Shown here piece by piece: positions 1-8,795 of a DNA stretch of 64,000 nucleotides; positions within the stretch are counted from its first letter, which is position 1; each line of letters begins with the position of its first letter. The notes beneath the pieces are model-generated. The model was given only the letters and a program-made list of their open reading frames with translations, ran no database searches and was not told the origin of the DNA. Source of the DNA: CBDCCT01 sp965214995 (GTDB lineage: Bacteria; Deinococcota; Deinococci; Deinococcales; Trueperaceae). The stretch spans positions 4,030,001-4,094,000 of the forward strand of contig CBDCCT010000002.1 of NCBI GenBank assembly GCA_965214995.1, read 5' to 3'. The position numbers and the translations under genes are program-made.

Positions 1-728
1 CCCCCGACCGGCGGCGCGTTCTTGGGTCGCTTGACGACGACGCGGTTTTTGGCGCACTCGAGCCCAGCACCCAGTAACCGCGGTGCGTCCTCGTCCTCGC
101 CCACGAGGAGGCGAAAGAGGCGCATCTCCTTGTTTTTGAGGGCGGTTTTGCTCGTATGCGGGTACATGGGGTCTAAATAAACGGTGTCGGGACGCACCCC
201 CTCGTCAAGCCCCGCCATCACCTCGGCGGCGTCGGCCACGGTGAGGTGCAGCCGCGAGGCGGTGGGGGCCGTTTCGGGGTGGGCGCTCGCTCGAGCTAGC
301 CCGTCAGAGAGCAACGCCCCCACCACCTTTGAACGTTCCACCAGCCTTACAGGCAGACCCAGCGAGGCCAGCACAAAGGCGTCCCCGCCAAGTCCGGCGG
401 TAGCGTCGAGGACCGACGGCAGCCGCCCCCCCTTGAGCCCGACCGCCCGCGCCAGCGCCTGCCCCTTGCCCCCGCTCTGGCGGCGGTGCGCGGCGCTTCC
501 ACCCAAAAAATCAACGTACACGGGACCCGCGGCGCGCGGGCCCGTCTCGCGGAGCTCGAGCCGCGTATCGGTCACGTACAAAAGCAGCGCCGCCCCCGCC
601 GGTTGAGGAGTGAACGGCAACCCTAGCTGCTCAGCGAGAGCGCGCGCGCGGGCCATAAGTTCCGGCGAGGCGGGGTACACCGCTACTTTTTCGTCCACAC
701 GTCCAGCCTCGGTTTCTATCTCGGCCAC
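1..728 (-). CDS. rsmJ: 16S rRNA (guanine-N2) methyltransferase RsmJ, partial (3' end cut by window)
   Basis: SAM-dependent enzyme expected to methylate G1516 of 16S rRNA. Translating the reverse strand gives the RsmJ signature in order: VDFLGGSAAHRRQSGGKGQ, then the SAM-binding loop VLDATAGLGGDAFVLASLG, ERSKVVGALLSDGL, the catalytic-type YLDPMYPHTSKTALKNKEMR, and VVVKRPKNAPP near the edge. About 242 codons are present, nearly the whole family length, so only a short C-terminal tail lies outside the window. The GTG at 728 is the only start after an upstream in-frame TGA; no strong ribosome binding site is seen. Family assignment is from motif recognition and is firm. It is divergent from the aminotransferase at 960. 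Confidence 0.9.
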   Translation of the reverse strand, partial: MAEIETEAGRVDEKVAVYPASPELMARARALAEQLGLPFTPQPAGAALLLYVTDTRLELRETGPRAAGPVYVDFLGGSAAHRRQSGGKGQALARAVGLKGGRLPSVLDATAGLGGDAFVLASLGLPVRLVERSKVVGALLSDGLARASAHPETAPTASRLHLTVADAAEVMAGLDEGVRPDTVYLDPMYPHTSKTALKNKEMRLFRLLVGEDEDAPRLLGAGLECAKNRVVVKRPKNAPPVG

Positions 729-959
729 AACTCATGCTAACGCGGGGGGGCTCGAGCCAACACAAAGCTGCTTTTCAGCAGCACACACTGCCCACAAATC
801 CGGCGGAGAACTTCACAAACCACTTCCGAAGCCGGAGAAGAATGTTACTATATGAAAGAATTACAGGCCGAGGGCTTGTTTATCTCAGCTCAAAAGACAA
901 AAGAACTTCAGATTAGTAAGTATCTTAGCAAAAGAACTTTAATAGAAAAGGAGGCTTCA

Positions 960-2279
960 ATGAGCAACGAGAGCTTGAAAGAACGGCGCGCGGCGGCGGT
1001 CGCCAACCCCGCCCACTCCATCCACCCCTTCTATCCTGAAAAGGCCGAGGGCGCGTACGTCTGGGACGCCGACGGCAAGAAGTATCTCGACTGGAGCGTC
1101 GGCATCGCGGTGATGAACGTCGGGCACTCGCATCCTAAAGTGTTGGAAGCGGTCAAGAAGCAGGCCGAGACCTTCCAGCACCTCTGCTTCGCGGTCGGGA
1201 TGCACGAGAGCTACATCGCGCTGGCCGAAAAACTCAACAGCATCACGCCGGGTGATACGCCCAAGAAAACTTTTCTGGTGAACTCGGGGGCCGAGGCGGT
1301 GGAGAACGCGGTCAAGATTGCTCGAGCCTATACCCGTCGCCAGGGCATCGTCACCTTTACCCACGCCTTTCACGGGCGCACCCACATGGCGCTCTCGCTC
1401 ACGGGCAAGGCGAACCCCTATAAGGCGGGCTTCGCGCCCCGCGCCGCCGAAATCTACCGGGCGCAGTACCCCTACTGCTACCGCTGCCCCTACAGCGGCC
1501 GCTCTAACGACGGCTCGTGCTGCCAGAGCGAGCTGACGCAACTCCGCGACCTGGTCAAGACCACCATCGGCGAGGGCGAGGTGGCCGCGCTTATCTTAGA
1601 ACCCGTGGCGGGCGAGGGCGGCTTTATCCCCGCTCCCCCTACGTTCTTGCGCGCCTTGCGCGCCTACTGCGACGAAATCGGCGCCTTGTGGATTGACGAC
1701 GAGGTGCAGGCGGGCATCGGGCGCACGGGCGCGTGGTGGGTGGTGGACCACTACGGGTTGGAGCCCGACTTAGTGGTGAGCGCCAAGGCGCTCTCTTCGG
1801 GCTTCCCGCTCTCGGCGGTGGTCGGCAAGGCGCACATCATGGACAGCTTAGAGCCCGGCCAGCTCGGCTCGACCTTTGGCGGCAACCCGGTCGCGTGCGC
1901 GGCGGCCTTGGCGACCTTGGAGGTCATCGAGGAAGAGGGGCTGTTAGAGCGCGCGGGTGAAATCGGCGCGGCGGCGATGGAGCGTTTGGGACGGCTTCAG
2001 GAAAAATACGCCCAAATCGGTGACGTGCGCGGCCTGGGCGCGATGGTCGGCATTGAGTTCGTTACGGGTGCGGACAAAACGCCTAACAAAGCGGCGGTCG
2101 AGGCCGTCGTCTCGACCGCCCGCGACCACGGGCTCATCTTGCTGCCGACGGGCACCTACAGCAACGTCATCCGCCTCCTCCCACCCCTGCGCATGAGCGA
2201 TGAGGAGCTTCAGGAGGGGTTAGACACGCTCGAGGCCGCGATAGAGAATGTGCTCGAGCCGGTCACGGCGGTGGCTTAA
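960..2279 (+). CDS. class III PLP-dependent aminotransferase (4-aminobutyrate / acetylornithine type)
   Basis: 439-residue fold-type I aminotransferase. Visible are the PLP-site run NSGAEAVENAVKIARAYTRR, the acidic DDEVQAGIGRTG segment, the Schiff-base lysine in SAKALSSGFPLSAVVG, and the second-subunit STFGGNPVACAA motif. A Cys-rich insert (PYCYRCPYSG...CC) is typical of the GABA transaminase-like branch rather than classical ArgD. The start is ATG 960 because AAAGGAGG (947-954) precedes it; the frame is open back to 852 but that extension has no ribosome site. Likely substrate is an omega-amino acid such as GABA, but acetylornithine or broad-specificity amino acid use cannot be excluded. It stands alone, with the next gene convergent. 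Confidence 0.85.
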   Translation: MSNESLKERRAAAVANPAHSIHPFYPEKAEGAYVWDADGKKYLDWSVGIAVMNVGHSHPKVLEAVKKQAETFQHLCFAVGMHESYIALAEKLNSITPGDTPKKTFLVNSGAEAVENAVKIARAYTRRQGIVTFTHAFHGRTHMALSLTGKANPYKAGFAPRAAEIYRAQYPYCYRCPYSGRSNDGSCCQSELTQLRDLVKTTIGEGEVAALILEPVAGEGGFIPAPPTFLRALRAYCDEIGALWIDDEVQAGIGRTGAWWVVDHYGLEPDLVVSAKALSSGFPLSAVVGKAHIMDSLEPGQLGSTFGGNPVACAAALATLEVIEEEGLLERAGEIGAAAMERLGRLQEKYAQIGDVRGLGAMVGIEFVTGADKTPNKAAVEAVVSTARDHGLILLPTGTYSNVIRLLPPLRMSDEELQEGLDTLEAAIENVLEPVTAVA

Positions 2280-2528
2280 GAGTACCGCCAAATATTTATC
2301 GGGGCAGTCCTCGCGACTGCTCTGCTAACCCGCGCTCGGCACAATGCAAATGTTTTGGTGTGACTCTATGCAAGAAGCGGCGAAGAAACCAATCAAACCA
2401 ATCGTAAGCTCCAGTCAATACGTTCAGAGCTGGAAGGGTGCTTACTCGAGGCACGAAGCTTCACAAGCGTGGGCGCAGGCGCTTGTGCGTGAGAAGGGCC
2501 GTCCACGCGCATAGGGATTTTTCACCCG

Positions 2529-3161
2529 TTACCGCGCCAAAGGTAGCAACGCCACCATGAAAAAGTAGTTCTGAGCCTCCGCAGGCTCATGTTCGGTCTT
2601 ACCGCCACGCCGGAAAAGTTCCCGCAACGCCTCAGCAAGCGCAACCGCCTCGGTCTTGGACAAATTCACCACCTTGTCCGAGTACACGACAGGCAACCCT
2701 GAGGGCAACAGCTCCGGCACGGCGTCCGTCGTCACGACCCCCTCACCGGCTCGGAACAGGTAATTGCCGTAGCGCTCGTTCTGCCTGAGCGCACTCGCGT
2801 AAGAACGGATGAGGTCGCCGAAAATCGGTTCGGCTTGAACCTCGAGCCTTTCTTCTAAGGTGGCGTAAGGCGTCAGGGTAAACGGAACAAAATAAGCGTC
2901 GTGAACCGAGCGGTAGTATTTGACGGCCCGACCTTTCCGCTTCTGGGTTCTTGTGACTTCGAGCAACCCTGCATCCACAAAGGTTTTGACCCGGTAAAGC
3001 ACCCTGTTGAGCCTGCAGTCCAGCTCTTCGGCAGCTTCCGTGGCGCTGTGCTCTACCGCCAGAAACGGTTTGAAGAAAGTTTTGCTCTTCGGTTCCGTGA
3101 GCAACTGCGCCTGTTTGGCGTCGGTGATGGTATGAAAGCTACCCGAATTTGGAAGTATCAT
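2529..3161 (-). CDS. winged-helix (ArsR-like) transcriptional regulator
   Basis: 210 residues. Residues about 25-80 (KPFLAVEHSATEAAEEL followed by NRVLYRVKTFVDAGLLEVT and a basic wing KRKGRAVKYY) look like a winged helix-turn-helix of the ArsR/HTH_20 class. The C-terminal half is an unassigned ligand or dimer domain. It is divergent from the MFS transporter at 3192 with only 30 bases between the start codons, so it probably controls the transporter. TAGGCT lies at 3174-3169, seven bases before the ATG, so the transcript is probably leaderless. The effector is unknown. Confidence 0.75.
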   Translation of the reverse strand: MILPNSGSFHTITDAKQAQLLTEPKSKTFFKPFLAVEHSATEAAEELDCRLNRVLYRVKTFVDAGLLEVTRTQKRKGRAVKYYRSVHDAYFVPFTLTPYATLEERLEVQAEPIFGDLIRSYASALRQNERYGNYLFRAGEGVVTTDAVPELLPSGLPVVYSDKVVNLSKTEAVALAEALRELFRRGGKTEHEPAEAQNYFFMVALLPLAR

Positions 3162-3191
3162 TTGCAGTAGCCTAGCACCGATGCTCTTGGC

Positions 3192-4427
3192 ATGAGCAAG
3201 CCTCTTTTTCAGCTTCTACGCAATCAGGATTTCATGCTCGTGTGGTGGGCGGGTCTCGTCTCCGGCATGGGTAACTACATGCTGTTCGTGGCCCTCCCCG
3301 TTTATGTTTATCGTGAGACGGGTTCGACCTTGGCAACGGGAATAAGCGTCGTGGCGACCGCGCTCCCCCCTACCTTGGTGGGTCAGGTCGCGGGCGTGCT
3401 GGTCGACCGCTGGGACTACCGGCGGACGATGCTCCTCGCCAATCTCGCCCTTGTCCCCGTGACTTTGCTGTTTCTGAGTGTGACGAGCGCGCCCTGGTGG
3501 CTCGTGGTACCGGTCGCTTTCGTTCAAGCTTCGGTAGGCCAGTTTCTCGGCCCCGCCGAGAATGCGCTGCTGCCGACTTTGGTTTCGAAGAAGCGCTTGG
3601 GCGCGGCGAACAGTCTGAACGCACTCAACAACAACCTGGCGCGGCTCGTCGGCCCGGCGCTGGGCGGCCTCCTCATCGCCGGGCTCGGCTTTGCCGGTGT
3701 CGTCGTGGTAGACGCCCTGACCTATCTTATGGCCGCGCTGCTCATCTTGGGGGTAAAGGGGCAGAAAACTGACAGGCGAAAACGTCAAACCCTTCAGTTA
3801 GAGAGCTCTTACGCGAGATTGCTGACGGAATGGCGGGACGGTTTAGCGGCGGTGCGGACGAATCGCTTTCTTATGCTCAGTTTTGCGGCTGCCGCCCTGG
3901 TCGGTTTTGGTGAGGGCTTCATCTCGACACTGATGGCTCCATTTGTTGCAAAGATATTGGGAGGAGGTGGCCCTGAGCTAGGGTATATCTTTTCTGCACA
4001 GGCTGTCGGAGGTGTTGCAGCAGGGTTACTCCTTACAGGTTACGCCGACCGAATGCCCTCGGTCAGACTCTTGGCACGGGGTGGGCTGCTCAGTGGCCTG
4101 ATGCTTTTGTCCATTTTCAACTACCCTCTCGTCTATCCTAGGTTATGGCCCGCCTTGGTGCTGACGGCGGTAGCCGGATTACCCTTCGCTGCCTGGGGAA
4201 CGGCGCAGATGACGCTGTTGCAGACTGAGGCCGAACCTGAAAAAAGAGGCCGCATATTCGCCAGCTACTTTGCGACTTTCGGCCTCTGCCAACTTCTAGG
4301 CATGGTCGTGTCGGGCTACCTCGGGGACGCGGTGGGTGTCATGGTCATCAACGTGGACGCAGGAATGTACCTGCTCGCGGGGTGTGTGGTGCTCGTCGCT
4401 GCTCGTCGGGTTAGCCGAGCCTCGTAG
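3192..4427 (+). CDS. MFS transporter
   Basis: 411-residue polytopic membrane protein with about 12 hydrophobic segments. It has an MFS_3/enterobactin-exporter-like layout: an N-terminal QDFMLVWWAGLVSGMGNYM, the loop-2 motif DRWDYRRTM, and the internal FVQASVGQFLGPAENALLPTL region typical of drug or siderophore exporters of this branch. The second half repeats the pattern (GYADRMPSVRLLARGG). It probably acts as a proton-driven exporter. The divergent regulator at 2529-3161 suggests inducible expression by a substrate. Substrate cannot be read from sequence. Confidence 0.85.
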   Translation: MSKPLFQLLRNQDFMLVWWAGLVSGMGNYMLFVALPVYVYRETGSTLATGISVVATALPPTLVGQVAGVLVDRWDYRRTMLLANLALVPVTLLFLSVTSAPWWLVVPVAFVQASVGQFLGPAENALLPTLVSKKRLGAANSLNALNNNLARLVGPALGGLLIAGLGFAGVVVVDALTYLMAALLILGVKGQKTDRRKRQTLQLESSYARLLTEWRDGLAAVRTNRFLMLSFAAAALVGFGEGFISTLMAPFVAKILGGGGPELGYIFSAQAVGGVAAGLLLTGYADRMPSVRLLARGGLLSGLMLLSIFNYPLVYPRLWPALVLTAVAGLPFAAWGTAQMTLLQTEAEPEKRGRIFASYFATFGLCQLLGMVVSGYLGDAVGVMVINVDAGMYLLAGCVVLVAARRVSRAS

Positions 4428-4490
4428 AGCGAAGCTTTTTACGACCAACGCGCGCAACTCACACAAGCGTCCTTCTCTTCCAAAGTTCTA

Positions 4491-4518
4491 TTGCAAAAAA
4501 CCGTACATAATGTACAAT
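4491..4518 (+). promoter_or_regulatory. promoter of the toxin-antitoxin operon with overlapping palindromic operator
   Basis: TTGCAA (4491-4496) and TACAAT (4513-4518) are separated by 16 bases, a near-consensus sigma-70-type promoter. The perfect palindrome GTACAT-A-ATGTAC (4503-4515) covers the spacer and enters the -10 box, where bound antitoxin would block transcription. The -10 ends seven bases before the ATG at 4526, so the message should be leaderless. Autoregulation by the antitoxin is inferred from known Phd/VapB behaviour. Confidence 0.7.
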
Positions 4519-4525
4519 AAATCTT

Positions 4526-4774
4526 ATGAGAAAATCACTACCGCTTCAGGTCGGCATGGCCGAGTTCCGCGACAACCTCTCGGCCTACCTCGACCTTGTT
4601 GAGGGGGGCAAAACAGTCACCATCACCCGTCACGGCAAGCCGAGCGCCGAACTTAGAACCGCCGAGAACGCTGAGGCTATTGATATCGAAGGGCTCGAGG
4701 CTTTTAGAGCTTCGTTAGGCGTGCAGTCCGGGGAGAGCGTCATCGTCAAGGCGCGGCAGGACGAGCGGTATTAG
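4526..4774 (+). CDS. Phd/YefM-type (VapB-like) antitoxin
   Basis: 82 residues. LPLQVGMAEFRDNLSAYLDLVEGGKTVTITRHGKPSAEL is the Phd/YefM N-terminal DNA-binding fold (segments F-RxxLsxyL and vxIxRxGKpxAxL). The C-terminal tail, rich in charged residues, would wrap the toxin. It sits directly upstream of a PIN-domain toxin and overlaps its presumed start. The promoter and palindrome at 4491-4518 indicate autoregulation. Family recognition is confident. Confidence 0.88.
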   Translation: MRKSLPLQVGMAEFRDNLSAYLDLVEGGKTVTITRHGKPSAELRTAENAEAIDIEGLEAFRASLGVQSGESVIVKARQDERY

Positions 4775-5213
4775 ATATTTCGACACGAGCGCCGTCCTGC
4801 CGCTCTACCTTAGTGAACCCGCTTCCGCAGCCGCACAAGCTGCATTAGCGCGCGACTTTGGGCAGCTCGTCACGTCGGTCTTGACCCTCGTCGAACTACG
4901 CTCCGGGCTAGCGAGGCACGAGCGGGACGGCGTTCTCAGCGCTGAACAAGCCGAGCGCATCTTTGAGCGGGCGCGCGCCGACCTAGCGCAAACCCCGCGG
5001 CGGCTCGAGCTGAGTCAAGACGTTCTCGACGAAGCCGTCCGTCTGCTGGACGGAAACGCCGAGAAGTCGAGCAGGACGCTGGACGTTCTGCACATTGCGA
5101 CCTGCCTACGCTACGGGACGCGCGGTTTCGTGACGAACGATAAGCAGCAGGCGGGATTCGCGCGGGCGGTTGGATTGGACGCACTTTGGCTTGGCGGCAG
5201 CCTCGAGCCCTAA
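4770..5213 (+). CDS. PIN-domain ribonuclease toxin (VapC-like), apparent AUU start
   Basis: 147 residues if read from ATT 4770. The four acidic PIN residues appear in place: D in RYFDTSAVLPLYL, E in LTLVELRSGL, D in LDVLHIATCL, and the D of FVTNDKQQAGFA. The frame is closed by TAG at 4716-4718, and the only ATG/GTG/TTG start downstream of that is TTG 4881, which would delete the first catalytic Asp. ATT 4770 overlaps the antitoxin's last codons and stop (TATTAG), exactly where partner genes of this family normally have ATG. So translation seems to begin at AUU by coupling, or the start codon has been lost and the toxin is silenced. Expected activity is tRNA or mRNA cleavage with Mg2+. Confidence 0.75.
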   Translation: MRYFDTSAVLPLYLSEPASAAAQAALARDFGQLVTSVLTLVELRSGLARHERDGVLSAEQAERIFERARADLAQTPRRLELSQDVLDEAVRLLDGNAEKSSRTLDVLHIATCLRYGTRGFVTNDKQQAGFARAVGLDALWLGGSLEP

Positions 5214-5352
5214 ACTTCTCTCGAGGCCTTGGCTCGAGCTATCCAAAGTTCTGACAGAGCGGCGAAGTCGGTTTCGGTTCGGCTGAATCGTGTTGGCGTC
5301 CCTACTTTCTTGCTGCAACTCCTCGAGCACCCACGACGAGATAAGATAAACC

Positions 5353-5634
5353 GTGTTCTCGAGCTTCGCCAAAACGTTGGTCATCTGCTTTTTGCACATC
5401 GTCGCCGCCTACGCGCTCGTTTTCTGGAGCCTCGCCTTTTTAGTGAGGTGGACGGGCGTGCCGACGGTTGCGCCCCTTGTGGCGCTTTTTCTCTCCCTTC
5501 CCACGCTGATGATTGGCGTATGTTACGCATCTTTTGACGGTTACCGCCGCATCCCTTCTTTGGCGTGGCTTGGCGCGGGCATGATGGTCTCTTTTGGAAT
5601 TGTTCTCTTGGTGGCGGTAGTTCTCAGCAAGTAG
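5353..5634 (+). CDS. small membrane protein of unknown function
   Basis: 93 residues with three hydrophobic spans (roughly residues 7-30, 36-57 and 69-91) and no recognisable family motif. The start is GTG 5353. TAAGAT at 5342-5347 ends five bases before it, matching the leaderless promoter spacing seen at other genes here. It lies between the toxin gene and secA, both on the same strand, with 150-base gaps, so it is probably monocistronic. Not a pseudogene by appearance. Function unknown. Confidence 0.55.
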   Translation: MFSSFAKTLVICFLHIVAAYALVFWSLAFLVRWTGVPTVAPLVALFLSLPTLMIGVCYASFDGYRRIPSLAWLGAGMMVSFGIVLLVAVVLSK

Positions 5635-5790
5635 ACGTCAACGAATACGCAAACATTGTCACTTTCTCAACCAGGTCGGTTCCCTAACAGAACCGTCATG
5701 CGCGCGTGCTAATCTATGATGCTGAGATGCTAGCGTAGTTATGCATGTATTCAATCCATCCCACTGATAATCCCACCGAGGAAGGTTCCC

Positions 5791-8616
5791 ATGCTTGGCT
5801 TTATCAATCAACTGTTTGACACTAACAAACGAGACGTAAGGCGGCTCGAGAACGAGGTCGTCGCGGCGGTGAGGGCGCTCGAGCCCAAAACGGAAGAATT
5901 GCCCGACCTCAAAATGGCCTACGCCGAGCTTAAAAAGCGTCACTTGGAGGGCGGCGAGAGCCTAGACGACCTCCTGCCCGAAGCGTTCGCGCTCACCCGC
6001 GAGTCGGCGGTGCGCAACCTTGGCCTTCGCCACTACGACGTGCAGATGATTGGCGGCGCGGCCTTGCACCAGGGCAAGATTTCGGAGATGAAAACGGGCG
6101 AGGGCAAAACGCTCGTCGCCACGCTCGCGCTTGCGCTCAACGCGCTCACGGGTAAGGGCACGCACCTGGTCACCACCAACGACTATCTGGCCGAGACCGG
6201 CGCGGAGTGGATGGGGCCGGTGTACCGCGGACTCGGGCTTAGCGTCGGCGTCATCAAGCACGGCTCCGACGCGGCGGCGCGGCGCGAGGCCTACAGAAAC
6301 GACGTCACCTACATCACCAACTCGGAACTGGGCTTCGACTACCTGCGCGATAACATGGCATTCAGGCCCGAACAGCTCGTGCTGCGCGAGGACACTCCTC
6401 TTCACTACGCGATTATTGACGAGGTGGACTCGATTCTGATTGACGAGGCCAGAACGCCGCTGATTATCTCGGGCCCCGCGGAAGTCGCCACCGACATGTA
6501 CTACACGATGGCGAAGCTCGTGAAGAGCTTGGAGCGCGGCGAGCCCGCCGAGGGCGAGGAAAAACCCGCCACGGGCGACTATTCGGCGGACGAAAAAACC
6601 AAGGACATCCACCTCACCGAACAAGGCATTAGCAAGGCGGAGGAGCGCCTTAACATCGAAGACCTCTTCTCGTCCAAAAACATGGAGGTGGCGCACATGC
6701 TCCGGCAGGCCCTGCGCGCCAAGGAGCATTATCACTTGGACAAGCAGTATGTAAAAGACGAGCAGGGTCAGGTCTTGATTGTCGACGAGTTCACGGGCCG
6801 CCTCATGCCCGGTCGGCGCTTTGGCGAGGGGCTCCACCAGGCCATCGAGGCCAAAGAGGGCGTGAAAATCGAGCGCGAGAACCAGACCCTGGCGACGGTC
6901 ACGTACCAGAACTTTTTCAAGCTCTACGACAAAATCGCGGGCATGACCGGGACGGCCAAAACCGAGGAGAAGGAGTTTCAGGAAATTTACAGCTCGGATG
7001 TGCTCGTCATCCCGACGAACAAGCCCGTCATCCGCGCGGACCACGACGACATCGTGTTCCGCACCATCGAGGGCAAGTATGGCGCGGTAGTTAATGAGAT
7101 TGAAGAAATTCACAAGACGGGCCAGCCCATCCTGGTCGGTACGGTGACCATCGAGGCGTCCGAACGGCTCTCCACCATGCTCAAGCGTAAGGGCATCAAA
7201 CACGAGGTCTTGAACGCCAAGTACCACGAGCGCGAGGCGGAAATCGTCGCGCAGGCGGGGCGTAGCTTTGCTGTTACCATCTCGACCAACATGGCGGGCC
7301 GCGGGACCGACATCGTCTTGGGCGGCAACCCCGAGGCCTTGGCGGGGCAACTTTTAGAGCGCGAGGGCGTGAGCCGCTACAGCCGCGACGTCGAACTTTT
7401 CATCAAGGCGGTGATGCTTAAAAGGCCCGACGAGGCTCGAGACCTTACGAACAAAATTGAAGGGCTGTCGCACGACATCATCCCTAAGTTGGAGACCATC
7501 CGCGACGAGGCCGAGCGCGACCACGTCAAGGTGGTCGAGTTGGGCGGACTGCACATCATCGGCACCGAGCGCCACGAGGCGCGGCGCATCGACAACCAGC
7601 TCCGCGGGCGTTCGGGAAGGCAGGGCGACCCGGGCTCGAGCCGCTTCTACGTCTCTTTTGAAGACGACCTCATGCGGCTCTTTGCTTCCGAGCGCGTCTT
7701 GGGCATGATGGACCGTTTAGGGATGGACGACGCCCAACCCATCGAAGCCAAGATGGTCACAGGTGCTATAGAACGCGCGCAAAAGCGCGTCGAGGACCGC
7801 AACTTCGGCATCCGCAAGCAACTCTTAGAATTCGACAACGTGATGAGCAAGCAGCGCGAGGTGATTTATAAGCAGCGCCGCGACATCTTGTTGGGCAACG
7901 ACATCTCCGAAGACGTGCAGGACATGATTGCCGAGTACGTGGACCCGCAGGTGCAGAATTACCTCAACCCCGAGTTGGAGCCCGAGGAGCAGGAAATTAG
8001 CAAGCTCCGCGCCGCCATCACCGAGGCGGTGCCCGCGTTGGAGAGCTTCGACTTTGAGGCGTTGCGCGGTCAAGACCCCGAGGAGGCTACCCAGACGCTC
8101 GTCCCCGCCATCGAGGAAGCCTACAAGGCGCGCGAGGCGGAACTCGGCGCACCGCTCCTGCGCGAGTTGGAACGTTTTATCGTCTTGCAAGTCGTGGACA
8201 ACCACTGGAAAGAGCAGCTTCACAACATGGACGTGCTGCGTCAGGGTATTGGCTTGCGCGGTTACGGTCAGCGTAATCCTTTGCAGGAATACGCCTTTGA
8301 AGCCTACAACCTGTTTGAAGAGATGAAGGCCAACATCCGCCTCAACGTCGCCAAGCTCCTCTTCCGCGTGCAGGTCCAGACCGAGGGAGCCTTGGAACGC
8401 AAGGAGCAGCGGCGTCCGGTCTCGTACACCGACACCAAAGACCTGCCGCAACCAGGTATGGGCGCAGGCGGCGGTGGCCCCACCGCCCCCATCCGCGTAG
8501 ACGACAAGGTAGGCCGCAACGACCCCTGTCCCTGCGGCAGCGGCAAAAAGTACAAGCACTGCCACGGGCGCTCGGGGAGCGCGGGCCAAAGCGCGCCTAG
8601 CCAGCCCTCGGCGTAA
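5791..8616 (+). CDS. secA: preprotein translocase ATPase SecA
   Basis: 941 residues, full length. It drives Sec-dependent export through SecYEG. Landmarks in order: Walker A MKTGEGKTLVATLA, the DEVDSILIDEARTPLIISG (DEAD-type Walker B) motif, DEFTGRLMPGRRFGEGLHQA, GMTGTAKTEE, TISTNMAGRGTDIVLGG, and GRSGRQGDPGSSRFY. The C-terminal zinc-binding tail DPCPCGSGKKYKHCHG has the CxC...CH ligand set for SecB or ribosome contact. The start ATG 5791 is preceded by GAGGAAGG. It is followed by a hairpin terminator at 8651. Confidence 0.98.
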   Translation: MLGFINQLFDTNKRDVRRLENEVVAAVRALEPKTEELPDLKMAYAELKKRHLEGGESLDDLLPEAFALTRESAVRNLGLRHYDVQMIGGAALHQGKISEMKTGEGKTLVATLALALNALTGKGTHLVTTNDYLAETGAEWMGPVYRGLGLSVGVIKHGSDAAARREAYRNDVTYITNSELGFDYLRDNMAFRPEQLVLREDTPLHYAIIDEVDSILIDEARTPLIISGPAEVATDMYYTMAKLVKSLERGEPAEGEEKPATGDYSADEKTKDIHLTEQGISKAEERLNIEDLFSSKNMEVAHMLRQALRAKEHYHLDKQYVKDEQGQVLIVDEFTGRLMPGRRFGEGLHQAIEAKEGVKIERENQTLATVTYQNFFKLYDKIAGMTGTAKTEEKEFQEIYSSDVLVIPTNKPVIRADHDDIVFRTIEGKYGAVVNEIEEIHKTGQPILVGTVTIEASERLSTMLKRKGIKHEVLNAKYHEREAEIVAQAGRSFAVTISTNMAGRGTDIVLGGNPEALAGQLLEREGVSRYSRDVELFIKAVMLKRPDEARDLTNKIEGLSHDIIPKLETIRDEAERDHVKVVELGGLHIIGTERHEARRIDNQLRGRSGRQGDPGSSRFYVSFEDDLMRLFASERVLGMMDRLGMDDAQPIEAKMVTGAIERAQKRVEDRNFGIRKQLLEFDNVMSKQREVIYKQRRDILLGNDISEDVQDMIAEYVDPQVQNYLNPELEPEEQEISKLRAAITEAVPALESFDFEALRGQDPEEATQTLVPAIEEAYKAREAELGAPLLRELERFIVLQVVDNHWKEQLHNMDVLRQGIGLRGYGQRNPLQEYAFEAYNLFEEMKANIRLNVAKLLFRVQVQTEGALERKEQRRPVSYTDTKDLPQPGMGAGGGGPTAPIRVDDKVGRNDPCPCGSGKKYKHCHGRSGSAGQSAPSQPSA

Positions 8617-8650
8617 CGCAAGAGGAAAGGCGAAAGAGAAAAGGGGAAAG

Positions 8651-8683
8651 AGGCTGCTGGCGTGTTGCTGGCAGCCTTTTTTT
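8651..8683 (+). terminator. rho-independent terminator after secA
   Basis: AGGCTGC and GCAGCCT arms flank a 13-base loop and are followed directly by a run of T (8677-8683). It is on the secA strand, 35 bases after its stop codon. Confidence 0.8.
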
Positions 8684-8795
8684 GGAGGCTCTGAAAGCAC
8701 GGCTCGAGCGAGCATTCTCCAACCGGAACATCCAGCACTTCTGTCGGCTTAGGTGTCAACATGGTTGAGGGGACACATCTGTTACCCTATTTCCT

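Noticed and set aside
2368..2514. 48-codon open frame in the gap after the aminotransferase
   Set aside because: ATG lacks a ribosome site or promoter box, no family is recognisable and coding bias cannot be judged at this length.
5962..7350. 462-codon open frame antisense to secA
   Set aside because: Antisense of a high-GC gene often stays open by chance; the product is low-complexity and secA is certain.
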